Assembly: GCA_014529385.2 (NCBI GenBank)
Contig: CM043971.1
Coordinates: 96,190,382 to 96,254,381, forward strand
Length of the DNA: 64,000 nucleotides
DNA from: Adiantum capillus-veneris
Taxonomy: Eukaryota > Streptophyta > Polypodiopsida > Polypodiales > Pteridaceae
Direction: 5' to 3'
Shown here: piece after piece, positions 55,580 through 64,000 of the stretch
Layout: each line of letters begins with the position of its first letter
Position numbering within the stretch: the first letter of the stretch is position 1
Program-made: the position numbers and the translations under genes
Notes under the pieces: generated by a model
What the model was told of the DNA's origin: nothing
Databases searched by the model: none
What the model saw: only the letters and a program-made list of their open reading frames with translations

Positions 55580-55760
55580 TCACTATATTGAAGTGAAGTG
55601 GCTAGGTGGGCAAGAAAACCCATGTATGCATGTGGTTGGGGCTGCAGGTTTTCAAGCAAGATATTGTGGGTTCAAAACCCGGGTCCGTGAGCCTCATAGG
55701 TCAACATGTTGACTTTTTTTTTTGTTCCTTGGCTGCGAGATTGCCACCGTAGATCCCAAC
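55580..55760 (+). mobile_element. Candidate tRNA-derived SINE
   Basis: GGTTCAAAACC at 55669-55679 fits the Pol III B box (GGTTCGANNCC). A box-A-like TGGCTAGGTGG lies 70 bp upstream at 55599-55609. A run of ten T (55714-55723), a Pol III terminator, follows 35 bp after the B box. There is no tRNA cloverleaf. The A-B distance is longer than in a tRNA, which is tolerated in SINEs. No target duplication was identified. Confidence 0.4.
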
Positions 55761-56376
55761 ACCTTGGATCATTAAGACCGAGCTAAGACCCCGTGGTTTA
55801 TAGTTTGGGGGAGGGGGACTCATAATGCACATGTAGACCAGTTGCAGCATAGTGGTATGTGAGATGGAGCCTCTTTGGTGATGTCCAAGTTGTCCGTGGT
55901 ACATTGCATGCATGGACAATGAGGCTTTTGAGTGCCTTGGCACTCCACTTTCTCGTATGCCTATGGTGACTCGTGAGCATGGCAAAGTGTGATACCTTCA
56001 ATCTTTGCATGCTGTAAGGGTGCTTGTCTATGTGACAAAGGGATTTCTATGATGGGATTTGAATATGCAGCATCAACAATACCTTATTGCAACAGAAAAG
56101 TGGCAAAGCACGGTTGATTACAATTGATAGCTAGTCTATGGATAGTGGATAGCTCTTTATGAGCAATGGTCATTTTTATGTCCATGCGGACAATTGTAAT
56201 CATTTTGAGCATTGTCTGAAATTTATAAATAAATATAGGCAAGAGGACAATGCTCACTCTTGCATGGGGGAATTGTACCATAGTGCTATGTGTCGTTCTT
56301 CTTCTTTCCTCTCCTTCTCTCTCGTGTGGCATGCATAGCACTCTGATCTAGGAGGAACGTATGCACGTGTTCTTAT

Positions 56377-56421
<45 letters not shown>

Positions 56422-56514
56422 TATCATGCCAGAAGAGATAAAAAAATTTTGCAATACCCTAGAACACAATTGTAAGTCTTTTCTCACTCAAATCTATTCA
56501 GACTTTGGGTTCAA
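55761..56514. other. LTR- or promoter-like stretch without gene
   Basis: A TATA-like TATAAATAAATATAGG at about 56225, CTCACTCTTGCATGGGGG at 56250 and a CT microsatellite at 56378-56418 resemble the layout of the element E LTR. This could be a diverged LTR driving the + strand ORF remnant that begins just downstream. No primer site was found. Confidence 0.4.
56378..56418. repeat. (CT)n microsatellite
   Basis: 41 bp of uninterrupted CT repeat. Confidence 0.96.
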
Positions 56515-57246
56515 AGGTCCATGTGATAGATGAGAAGCTGGCACAAATTCCAACGAACATCTTCATCAAGAAATTTCAAGCGGTGGATGGGACAAATGTG
56601 AAATCAACAATCTTTCCAAAGGAATTATGGACCTTACAATAGAAGAAAAAAGTATTGGAGGGTGCTCGAGGCCTTCAACTAGACAACTTCTTTTGGCTAC
56701 CATCATGGGGCATAGACTTCCAAAGAGCCCGTGAGTTGATGAGCTCTATCCAATACAATGGAGAAGCCACCCTTACCAACAAAGATATAGCAACAATCAA
56801 AGTAAAGATCACTAATGAGCTAATCAACGAAGCCCTCCACCTCCTACTAGGGAGAAACAATCTTCTTCATAAGACAAAGGCGATGGATAATGACAAAGCA
56901 TTTGTGAAGTAGTAGGGGCACAAGCTCACATATAAAGATCTTATTTTTTCAAAAACACAGTTTCCCCTCAGGTTGATCTCTTAGCACCTTAAGGTCTAGA
57001 AGCTACCAAGATATACAAAGTAACTGCCATGTGGCAGTAGTCATGGCTATTGGCTTGGCAAAAAGGTGGGTCATAAAGTGCCACCTTGAAAACTACATAC
57101 TAGAGAACCTAGTTGAATCAAACCGAAGGGGAAGTGACCATAACAAGACATATATGAACGTAGGGCCAATGCCCACAAGGTTTGCTTACGAAGCATTGGG
57201 CATGATTGTTGACGACTTGCCAAAAGTGGAGTGTCATAAAATCTAA
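56515..57246 (+). pseudogene. Decayed relative of the Tat-G accessory ORF, N-terminal part
   Basis: Read in two frames with several stops (TAG at 56640-56642, stop after 56909), the translation parallels residues about 70-245 of the Tat-G accessory ORF. Pairs found by eye are RARELMSSIQYNGEATLT against KRVWEFVTTIKEDGVAKVT, ITNELINEALHLLLGRNN against IEQVVADALDLSNKGDSV, and YILENLVES...MPTRFAYEALG against YIHDNLVKM...LITKVIYGALH. The order and spacing are the same in both. Identity is low, so this is an old or separate lineage. It indicates that the accessory ORF is not unique to Tat-G. Confidence 0.55.
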
Positions 57247-57340
57247 TATCTAGATTTACCCAACTGATTTTCTCATGTTAAACTGATCATTTAATATGGG
57301 AATATAAAAGGGAAACAAGAGCTAAAATATAGATATGTGT
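57232..57340 (+). repeat. LTR-terminal fragment of the Chromo-D/C family
   Basis: TGTCATAAAATCTAATATC is the 5' terminus of the LTR family seen in full at 58025-59643. About 110 bp of it lies here within the accessory-ORF relative, which seems to resume after it. It is either an insertion later reduced by deletion, or a related short repeat. Confidence 0.75.
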
Positions 57341-57352
57341 GTTACAATTTAG

Positions 57353-57828
57353 ATGCCAAAAAAGGTGATCCCCGAGCTAAGGGTTCAAGATGCTGAAGAT
57401 GCCAATGCGAAGACTCACAAAGCTAACAAGGATATAGAAAGATTGAAACAACAAGTAAGTAGTCTACAAGCCAACAAAGAGAAACTCCAAGAAGATCTAA
57501 AGAGAGAAAAAGCTAATACTACAAGCATCTACTCTGATCTGGAGAGATGATAGAAGGGAATACCGAAGTTTAGATACAACAACAAGCTTTGGAAGAGTCT
57601 CTATGTGAGTCTTATGACATGGTGAAGCAAACCCTCTCCACCCTCTTGACCCTTCATGAAGTGCCTACACCAACATCAACATCTCAAGCACCTACGGCAA
57701 CTGCTGAGGAGATGAAGGCCTTGAAGGTTAAGCTAGAACTACTACAAACGAAGGTGCAAAGATCCCTACAAAATACTCAACATAACACAATACAAACCAT
57801 AAAATGTCAAATATGCATACCTGACTAA
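57353..57828 (+). pseudogene. Coiled-coil part of the accessory-ORF relative
   Basis: Two open stretches (57353-57550 and 57589-57828) in different frames encode Lys/Glu-rich heptad sequence: DIERLKQQVSSLQANKEKLQ, then [20 protein letters not shown], separated by a Pro/Thr/Ser-rich hinge (EVPTPTSTSQAPTATA). In the Tat-G accessory ORF a coiled coil likewise follows the N-terminal region. The correspondence is by position and type, not by residue identity. Confidence 0.5.
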
Positions 57829-57859
57829 TCCCATAGCACATAATTATGACTTCACGACG

Positions 57860-57965
<106 letters not shown>

Positions 57966-58024
57966 TGGGTTCAATTGTACATAACAATAGAAAATTGAAA
58001 TGTTGTGGGCCAGTTCCAAATGTA

Positions 58025-59643
58025 TGTAATGGAATATGACTATGACATGGATAGTAGCGGAATTTAAATGACCATAGTGAACATTTCCTTTAAGAGGGTT
58101 CTTTCAGGAGCATAAAAAGAGTCTTGATTGAAAGTAGCAAAATGAACATTACACCTAATTATCTTGGCACGGACAATACTTGTAAAAGAGAGTGAGAGGT
58201 AGAGAAATTTGACAACAGTTGAGGACCAGATTTACTTGGAGCCGGTCCCCCCTCCAAAAGGCTTTTGTATTATAGATTCTCCCATGTAGAGAGACTTGAT
58301 ACAATACAAGATTTGTGTTCCTTGAGACCTTTTTGGTGTAATGAAGATGGAAAGATTCATGCACTAAGATTATGCCCTTAACTATCTTACCAAAGCTTAA
58401 CTTGTCCCAGGCCTCAATCCCAAGACCTCAAACACCTTCAAAGGTGGAGAGAGCTATCAGGGAGTGAGGGAAGGGAAGAGGAAGAAGAAGAAACATACGA
58501 GAAAGAAGTAGTGTCCTATCATACCATTACTCATAGAGCTTAGCATATCATAGTAGCATAGTAATGGAGATGAAGAAGATGGCTAGCATAGCATTAAAGC
58601 ATGGCTCTTGGCTGGATTTGCATTCCATAGCCAAGAGTGTTGGTGTAGGCTTTCAACTTCTCAAGATTAGAGAAGGAGTTTCACAAAGTGAGAATGAGAG
58701 AAAGTGTGTGTGAGAGGGAGTATAACCCCCAAGCACCCCCCTTGCTTGCTTTGGTCAACCCCTCCTTCTAGCTCAAGCTTGAATCTCATTGGACCCCTCT
58801 AAGCCTAGCCAATCACATGCACAATGCATTTCAAGCAACATGGGTAGTCTTTGGACAAGTGTCCTCCTTACCCCTTTGAGAGAGAGGGCTTAATAATACC
58901 TAGATAATTGTTTAATTAAACTAAATGCTTATTGGACCCCTTTTAAGCCTAGCCAATAGGATTCAAACACTCCATGAGGGCAACATGGGGAGGAACTTGA
59001 CATCTGTCCTTGTTTTCTCTTGTGGCTTGGGCTTGCCTTGAGTGAGTGTATGTGTGCTCTCTCATGCCCCTAGCTTGTAAGCTCACCCCCCTCTTTGTAG
59101 GATCTTGTTGACTTCAAACTCCTCAAGCCCCTAGTCCCATAATCATGGCAAGTACCTCAAGCACCTTAGTCAGCAAGCACGACAAACACCTCAAGCACCT
59201 TAGTTAGCAAGCACCCACGACAAGCACCTCAAGAACCTCAGTCAGCAAGCAATACAAGAACCTCAAGTACCTTAGTCTGCAAGCATGACAAGCACCTCAA
59301 GCACCTTAGTCAGCAAGCACGACAAGCATCTCAAGCTTGGACCGAGCTCCCACCTCAAGCTCCGTCCTAGCTTGCATAAGGTCCTAGGTCTAAGGACTTT
59401 TAACATTAACCTTTGGAGGTCGTCAATGAAGCTAACCCTAAAGTCTTTTACGCTCAATTAGATGACATTGCTCTTTGCTAAACCATCTCTCATTTGGACC
59501 CATTGCCTTTGGTCCCGTGCTGAGATAAATCTAAAAGCACATGTCTATATTCTAACTCTTGTTCCCATTTATTTTCCCACATTAAATGATCAGTTCAATA
59601 TCAAAAAATCATTTGGGTTAGTTAGATATTAGATTTTATGACA
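58025..59643 (-). repeat. 3' LTR of Chromo-D
   Basis: 1,619 bp, TGTCATAAAATC to CCATTACA on the minus strand. It matches the reverse complement of 37747-39346 throughout. It holds the 34-bp minisatellite at about 59150-59335. A partial copy is at 32310-32485, and terminal fragments are at 41865-41944 and 57232-57340. The flanking five-base sequences (ATGTA and TTACC) differ, as expected because TTACC is internal element sequence. Confidence 0.9.
59150..59335 (-). repeat. 34-bp minisatellite in the Chromo-D LTR
   Basis: About five units of CACCTCAAGCACCTTAGTCA then GCAAGCACGACAAG, the reverse complement of the array at 38039-38222. Confidence 0.88.
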
Positions 59644-59662
59644 TTACCTCTCTCTTAAAATC
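59644..59662 (-). other. Polypurine tract of Chromo-D
   Basis: On the minus strand AAGAGAGAGGTAA directly precedes TGTCATAAAATC of the LTR. This places the internal region to the right. Confidence 0.75.
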
Positions 59663-60195
59663 ATATGCGTCCTCGACTATGAGGTAGGGAAGATAAAACT
59701 TTAGTCATTAGGCTATGTTTCTTAGCGGGTAGAGGATCCCTTTTTACCCTACAACATCATTCCAAAATGGATGACTAATCCATTTGGGGCTTGGGAGACT
59801 TAGCTGTCGCCAGCATGTCTGCTCTTGAGTCCATATCATACTCCAAGGTAGAGTGACAAATTCTACTTGGTGTTTGAGAGACGTCATCATCAAAAACATG
59901 ATTCTAAGCATGCATACTACTTAAATTTGTGCACGATAAAAAGAGAAATAGTCTTATAAGACAAAAAAAAAAATTCATTTAAAAAGTATTTACATTTGTT
60001 TACTCTAATGTAGCATTGTAAGCATTGACAAGGTTCATACTATCCTTAAGCTGTGTTCCTTGCATCCATCTAGCATCTTCAAAAGGATATTTTTTGAACT
60101 TAATAAGATATTGTCCGATAATCTTACTATGTCTTAGTATCTTGTCTTCATGTCAAAGAATCGATTCAGCTGAAGCACCTCTTCTGATCTTCGAT
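59663..60195. other. Untranslated 3' region of Chromo-D
   Basis: No motif is seen between the integrase tail and the polypurine tract. It has AT-rich stretches and a short + strand open frame (60025-60255) without features. Confidence 0.55.
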
Positions 60196-61420
60196 CTAGG
60201 GCGGGTCCTCAATGATTGGTTCTTGTGGTGGCTCTCCTTTGTAAGGCTTAAGTAGGCTTACATGAAAAGCAGTGTGAATGAGACAATGGTTGGGCAACTT
60301 GAGCTGATAGGCTATCTCATTGATTGGTTTTAGAATTTGAAAAGGACCATAGTATCTTTTTGCTAGTTTAGCATAATACTTTTGGTGGCCCGTAGGATTT
60401 TTACCCGTAGTTTGTCTCAATCGAGCCTTGGGAAATTTGTATAGGATCCAATCATTTTCCTTGAAAGCTAAGGCCCTAAGCTAAGGCCCTTCTGTGCTTG
60501 TGAGCCTTTTACCTTTGCTGTGAGATAAATATAGACTCCTTAATCTTTTGGAAAGATTCTTGTAGGTCTTGGCTATACTCATCGGCAACGAAGATCTCCC
60601 ATGTACCTTAAGTAGCAAGGGACTTTTAGGTCTTCCCTCGATGATTTCAAAAGGTGCCTTTTGTGTAGTAGTATGGACAATGTTATTGTATGCATACTCT
60701 ACAAGTGGTAGATACTTCTCCCATTGTGAGCATTGATCTACTTATGTAACATAAGTCTTTAGTAGATCAAGAATCCTAAGGTTAGTTATCTCACTTTGGC
60801 CATCCGTTTGTAGCTGATAGGCCGAAGAGAAATTCAACCTTGTACCTAGATTTTCAAAGAGACCTTTCCAGAAGTTACAAGTCATTGTAGGATCTCTATC
60901 TAGCACGATGGATGTTGACAATCCATGGTGTTTGAAAATCTGGGATATGAAGATGGTTGCCATTTAGTGTGCCTCAATAGTTTTTTTGATAGGAATAAAG
61001 TGTGCTTAGTTTTTAAACTTGTTGACTATTGTCCATATTCCCGTATTCCCATGGATAGACTTAGGTAATCCAAAGATAAAATCCATGGATATACTCTCCC
61101 ATGGAAAATTAGGAACTGGCAATGGGTGGAGTAATCCAGGTTTCTTCCCTCTATCATACTTTGTCTTTTGGCATACCGGACATTTTGAAACATATTCTTG
61201 TATGTTCACTTTCAAGGTGGGCCAATAAAAATATGTCTCTACTCCTCAAAGAGTAGCTTGAATCCCTCTATGCCCCGCATAGGGAGGAGCATGGGATTCA
61301 TATATCACTTTCTCACGAAGGGAGTGAGTAACACATGGCATGTTGCCATGGAGAAGATAACCATCCTGCAAGGTGAAGGGTTCCTCTTTCTTCCCTAAGG
61401 CAAGGGCTGACATTATATCC
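60196..61420 (-). pseudogene. Integrase of Chromo-D, broken
   Basis: The finger HAPPYAGHRGIQAT then CPVCQKTKYDRGKKPG (61290-61130) is interrupted by one stop. The core has Asp in ISMDFIFGLPKSIHG (near 61085), Asp in IVLDRDPTM (near 60890) and Glu in QTDGQSEITN (near 60800). The C-terminus (60420-60196) has AKRYYGPFQILKPINEIAYQ (GPY/F motif) and AFHVSLLKPYKGEPP. Stops and frame changes near 60990, 60730 and 60480 split it. DDE residues are all visible. Confidence 0.88.
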
Positions 61421-62620
61421 ATAAATCAGGTTCAATAGCATACTCATCTATCATGAAAGATAGATCATTGTGAGTTGCTATAGACACCGCATTTTCCCTT
61501 GTTTGTCATGATAGTGCATCGGCCACTTGATTATGTTTACCAGCAATATGAGCAATATGAAAATTGAATAGCGAAAGAAAATTTTCCCACCTCATTTGTT
61601 TGTCAAAAAGCTTGGTTTGCGTATGAAGTACTTGAGACTTTGGTGGTCCGTTTGTAAGATGAATGCAGTCCCCATAGATATTTCTTCCATGTGTCTAGGG
61701 CATGTAGAAGAACTAGTAGCTCTTTTTAATATATGCCCAACACTCGTTCATTGGTATTGAGTCTTCAACTTTCATATGCTATGGCATGCCCTGCTTGGAG
61801 CAAAACTGTTCCAAGGCAATCTCCACAAGAATCTCATTGGACCTCAAATGGCTTTGAGAGATCCGATAGTGTAAGCACTAGTTGGGAGGTAAGCTTTTCT
61901 TTAAGCTTGTCAAAAGCATTTTGCTCTTTAGCAGTCCATGAATACTTAACGTTCTTCTTTGTTAATTCATGTAGTGGCCCTGCTAGTTGAGAGATTTTTT
62001 CTATGAAGCGTCTATAGTATACACACATACCAATAAAGCTTCGTAACTCATGTAGATTCCTTGGATTATGACATCCTTTTATTACCTCTAACTGTGATGG
62101 ATCCATACGGATACCATCTTGAGAGAATTTGACTTAAGTACAAAATCTCTTGGAAAAAAAATTTACTCTTCTTTTGGTTAATGAAAATATTATTCTCCCT
62201 CAAAGCTGGAAAGGTTACCTGGAGATGTTGCTTATGCTCCTCAAGAGAATTGGAGTAGATGATGATATCATCAAAGAGCACTCTAGTTAACTTGCATTAG
62301 GGCTGAAATTTTTTCTCCATTAGGTGGTTGAATGTGGCTGGAGCATTTGTCAAGCCAAAAGGCATGACAAGATATTCATAAAGACCAAACGTTGTGCAAA
62401 AAGCAGTCTTTACAATATCTTCATTCACTATCCTTATTGGATGATAGCAACTTTTTAGGTCAATTCTACTGCAGTAGGTAGACCCTTGTAGCTTATGAAA
62501 CAAATCTTCTACCCGTGGTATGAGAAATCTGTTTTTGATGGTGATCCGGTTTAGTGCTCTATAGTTGACCACATATGATATGTGTCGTCTTTCTTTTGTA
62601 CTAGTAGGAGTGGTGAACAA
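61421..62620 (-). pseudogene. Reverse transcriptase and RNase H of Chromo-D, broken
   Basis: RT blocks: [56 protein letters not shown], active site LFDDIIIYS (near 62265, both Asp present), and ELRSFIGMCVYYRRFIEK in the thumb (62050). RNase H follows with KYSWTAKEQNAFDKLKEKL, then FILQTDHQSLK near 61650 and a VADALS-like end near 61520. Several stops and frame changes lie between these blocks. Confidence 0.87.
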
Positions 62621-63180
62621 AAGGGAGAGGAGCTAGGCCTCACCGTCCCCTTGTCTACCAACTCATGCACTTGCCTCATAATCTCCTCTTGTTGAGCTTG
62701 AGAAACTCTATAAAGGGTTTTCTTAGGTGGTGAGCTCCCAGGTAGAAGCTCTATCTTATGGTCATCATCCCCTCATTTTGGAGGTAACTCCATAGGGATG
62801 TCATCGATAAATACATCTTGGAATCTATTTAGAAAATTAGACAAGTATAATTATTTTTTATTCCTACCACTTTGTTTGGTTAAAACATTAGCATCATTTA
62901 GAGACTCTTTGACAAAAATCATGTACAAGGAAACCGAGCTTTTCATTGAATTATCAAAAGCAGGTGAATTTACAAGAGGTATAGTACGACCAGATTCATT
63001 GGCATCTATATACACGTTCTTTTCCCTATAGATGAAATAAATTCTCCTTTTAAGGAACTTCATGTTGGCAGCCATGCGGTTGAACCATGGTGCATGTTGG
63101 AGAGGGGACATGAAAAAGTCTTCTTTGTGAATGTAGCTTTGGACATGAAGCCTCAACTTCCCAATCAACAAGGGAGTAAT
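62621..63180 (-). pseudogene. Protease-RT linker of Chromo-D
   Basis: A 106-codon open stretch (63171-62851) includes LLQHAPWFNRMAANMKFLKR-like sequence, resembling the C-terminal strand of a gypsy protease (family pattern ILG-x-PWL/F), and then a hydrophilic linker to RT (VNSPAFDNSMKSSVSLYMIF). The active-site Asp is not in the window part that is left. 62621-62850 reads toward RT with frame changes. Confidence 0.55.
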
Positions 63181-63274
63181 GGAGCCTTACTGTCCCTTGA
63201 AAGCTCCATCACAATAGTTACAATATCTCCCATCTCAAAAGCTTGAATGCCCAGCACGTGATATAGGGATCTTT

Positions 63275-63954
63275 TGATAAGTGACTGCCCCGGGTGTTGG
63301 CTGCCTCATTTATGTATGCAACACGAGGCCGGATATTCAGTTTGCAGTCTCACAGGTCAGTAGATTTATGCATAGCCCAGGTCTAAGCATTGGCAGGCTG
63401 TCAAGAGGATTTTCCTCTACCTTAGTGGCACTTTACATCTTGGCTTGTTTTATCCCAAGGGGGGATCATTGCCACCAGACTTACATGCTTTTTCGGACTC
63501 AGATTGGGCTGGTTGTTTTGACACAGGAGTGTCCACAAGTGGTTTTTGTTTCATGCTTGGCAGTTCATGTATATCATGGTTGAGCAAGAAGCAACCTACT
63601 ATGGCCACTTCGAGTTGTGAGGCTGAGTACAGGGCAGTCTTCACAGCTACGGTTGAGTGTGTATGGCTCAAACGCCTTATGGCTGATTTGGGTGTTGGAT
63701 AGGACACTGCCAACACTATCTACACTGACATTCAGAGCGCATTGGCAATTGCGAGGAACCCAGTTTCTCATACTCGCACAAAGCACATTGAGGTGCATTA
63801 CCACTATGTCAGGGAGAGGCTCTCAGCAGGAGAGATCAGCTTGGCTTATGTGCCAACACAGGACAACCTTGCATATCTTTTCACAAAGGCATTGTCTCGT
63901 GAGAAGCTTGAAGCTTTCCGCAAAGCTTTGGGCTTACTCCCCTATGTAGACTGA
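63275..63954 (+). pseudogene. Ty1/copia RT end and RNase H (Copia-J), one frameshift and one stop
   Basis: The frame begins GCLIYVCNTRPDIQFAVSQV and SRFMHSPG, shifts near 63385, then continues KHWQAVKRIFLYLSGTLHLG, AFSDSDWAGCFDTGVSTSGF, ISWLSKKQPTMATSSCEAEY, IYTDIQSALAIARNPVSHTR, TKHIEVHYHYVRERLSAGEI and LAYLFTKALSREKLEAFRKA. Catalytic Asp (SDW), Glu (CEAEY) and Asp (TDIQSA) are present. A TAG at 63700-63702 interrupts it, and the frame ends at TGA 63952-63954. The left side is cut against Chromo-D; the window ends shortly after the stop. Confidence 0.92.
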
Positions 63955-64000
63955 TCATGTCCTTAGGGCATGGAACTTCCCTTTACTCATGTGCCAGCTC

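Larger units (their letters stand above)
58025..63180 (-). mobile_element. Chromo-D: 3' half of a Ty3/gypsy chromovirus, minus strand
   Basis: From right to left: protease-to-RT linker, RT, RNase H, integrase, polypurine tract and 3' LTR. The 5' half is cut near 63180-63275 where a + strand copia fragment begins. RT and integrase motifs are typical of plant gypsy chromoviruses. A chromodomain itself is not visible after the integrase tail, so the exact clade is uncertain. Element C (37747-40250) has the same LTR on the opposite strand. Confidence 0.85.

Noticed and set aside
55669-55679. A tRNA gene suggested by a B-box sequence
   Set aside because: No acceptor stem or cloverleaf can be formed around it, and the A-B distance is too long; listed as a SINE candidate instead.

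Overview
The window is transposon-dense nuclear DNA of a land plant. I found no complete host gene, rRNA, tRNA gene or CRISPR array. The plant assignment rests on four things: Ty3/gypsy chromoviruses with a C-terminal chromodomain, Tat-lineage gypsy elements with a second archaeal-type RNase H, Tork/Tnt1-like Ty1/copia elements, and primer-binding sites matching plant initiator tRNA-Met (TGGTATCAGAGC) or tRNA-Asp. The 20-kb element, LTRs of about 1.6 to 3.4 kb and heavy nesting suggest a large-genome plant. I cannot tell fern, gymnosperm and angiosperm apart from this sequence.

Layout. 1-9569: a chromovirus (Chromo-A, + strand) with very long LTRs built from 152-bp subrepeats and a decayed gag-PR-RT-RH-INT-chromodomain. 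9570-29760: a giant Tat-lineage element (Tat-G, - strand, 20.2 kb) inserted in the 3' LTR of Chromo-A. In its own direction it reads LTR, tRNA-Asp-like PBS, a leader with repeated 24-bp perfect palindromes, an extra upstream ORF, gag, protease and the first part of RT. Next comes a pol segment (end of RT, RH, aRNH, INT) lying INVERTED on the + strand, then a second retropepsin-bearing ORF, a 1,125-codon accessory ORF, the polypurine tract and the other LTR. 29760-34650: copia debris, a foldback repeat, microsatellites, a possible two-exon gene fragment and unassigned DNA. 34690-40250: 5' ends of two LTR elements (E, then C), each cut off by the next. 40255-41515: copia integrase fragment (-). 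42188-47618: a second Tat-like element (Tat-B, -). 48186-49075: copia fragment (+). 49808-55351: a complete Tork/Tnt1-like copia (Copia-H, -) with both LTRs. 55580-57830: a SINE-like unit, a promoter-like stretch, and a decayed + strand relative of the Tat-G accessory ORF. 58025-63180: 3' half of another chromovirus (Chromo-D, -), whose LTR family matches element C. 63275-63954: end of a copia pol (+).

All coding regions carry stops or frameshifts; none is intact over a full polyprotein. In Tat-G each coding module keeps one reading frame with only a few stops, so decay is recent relative to the other elements. The most unusual material is in Tat-G: the large accessory ORF (with a diverged homologue 43 kb away), the palindrome-bearing leader that is partly duplicated just upstream of the accessory ORF, the second retropepsin module, and the internal inversion.
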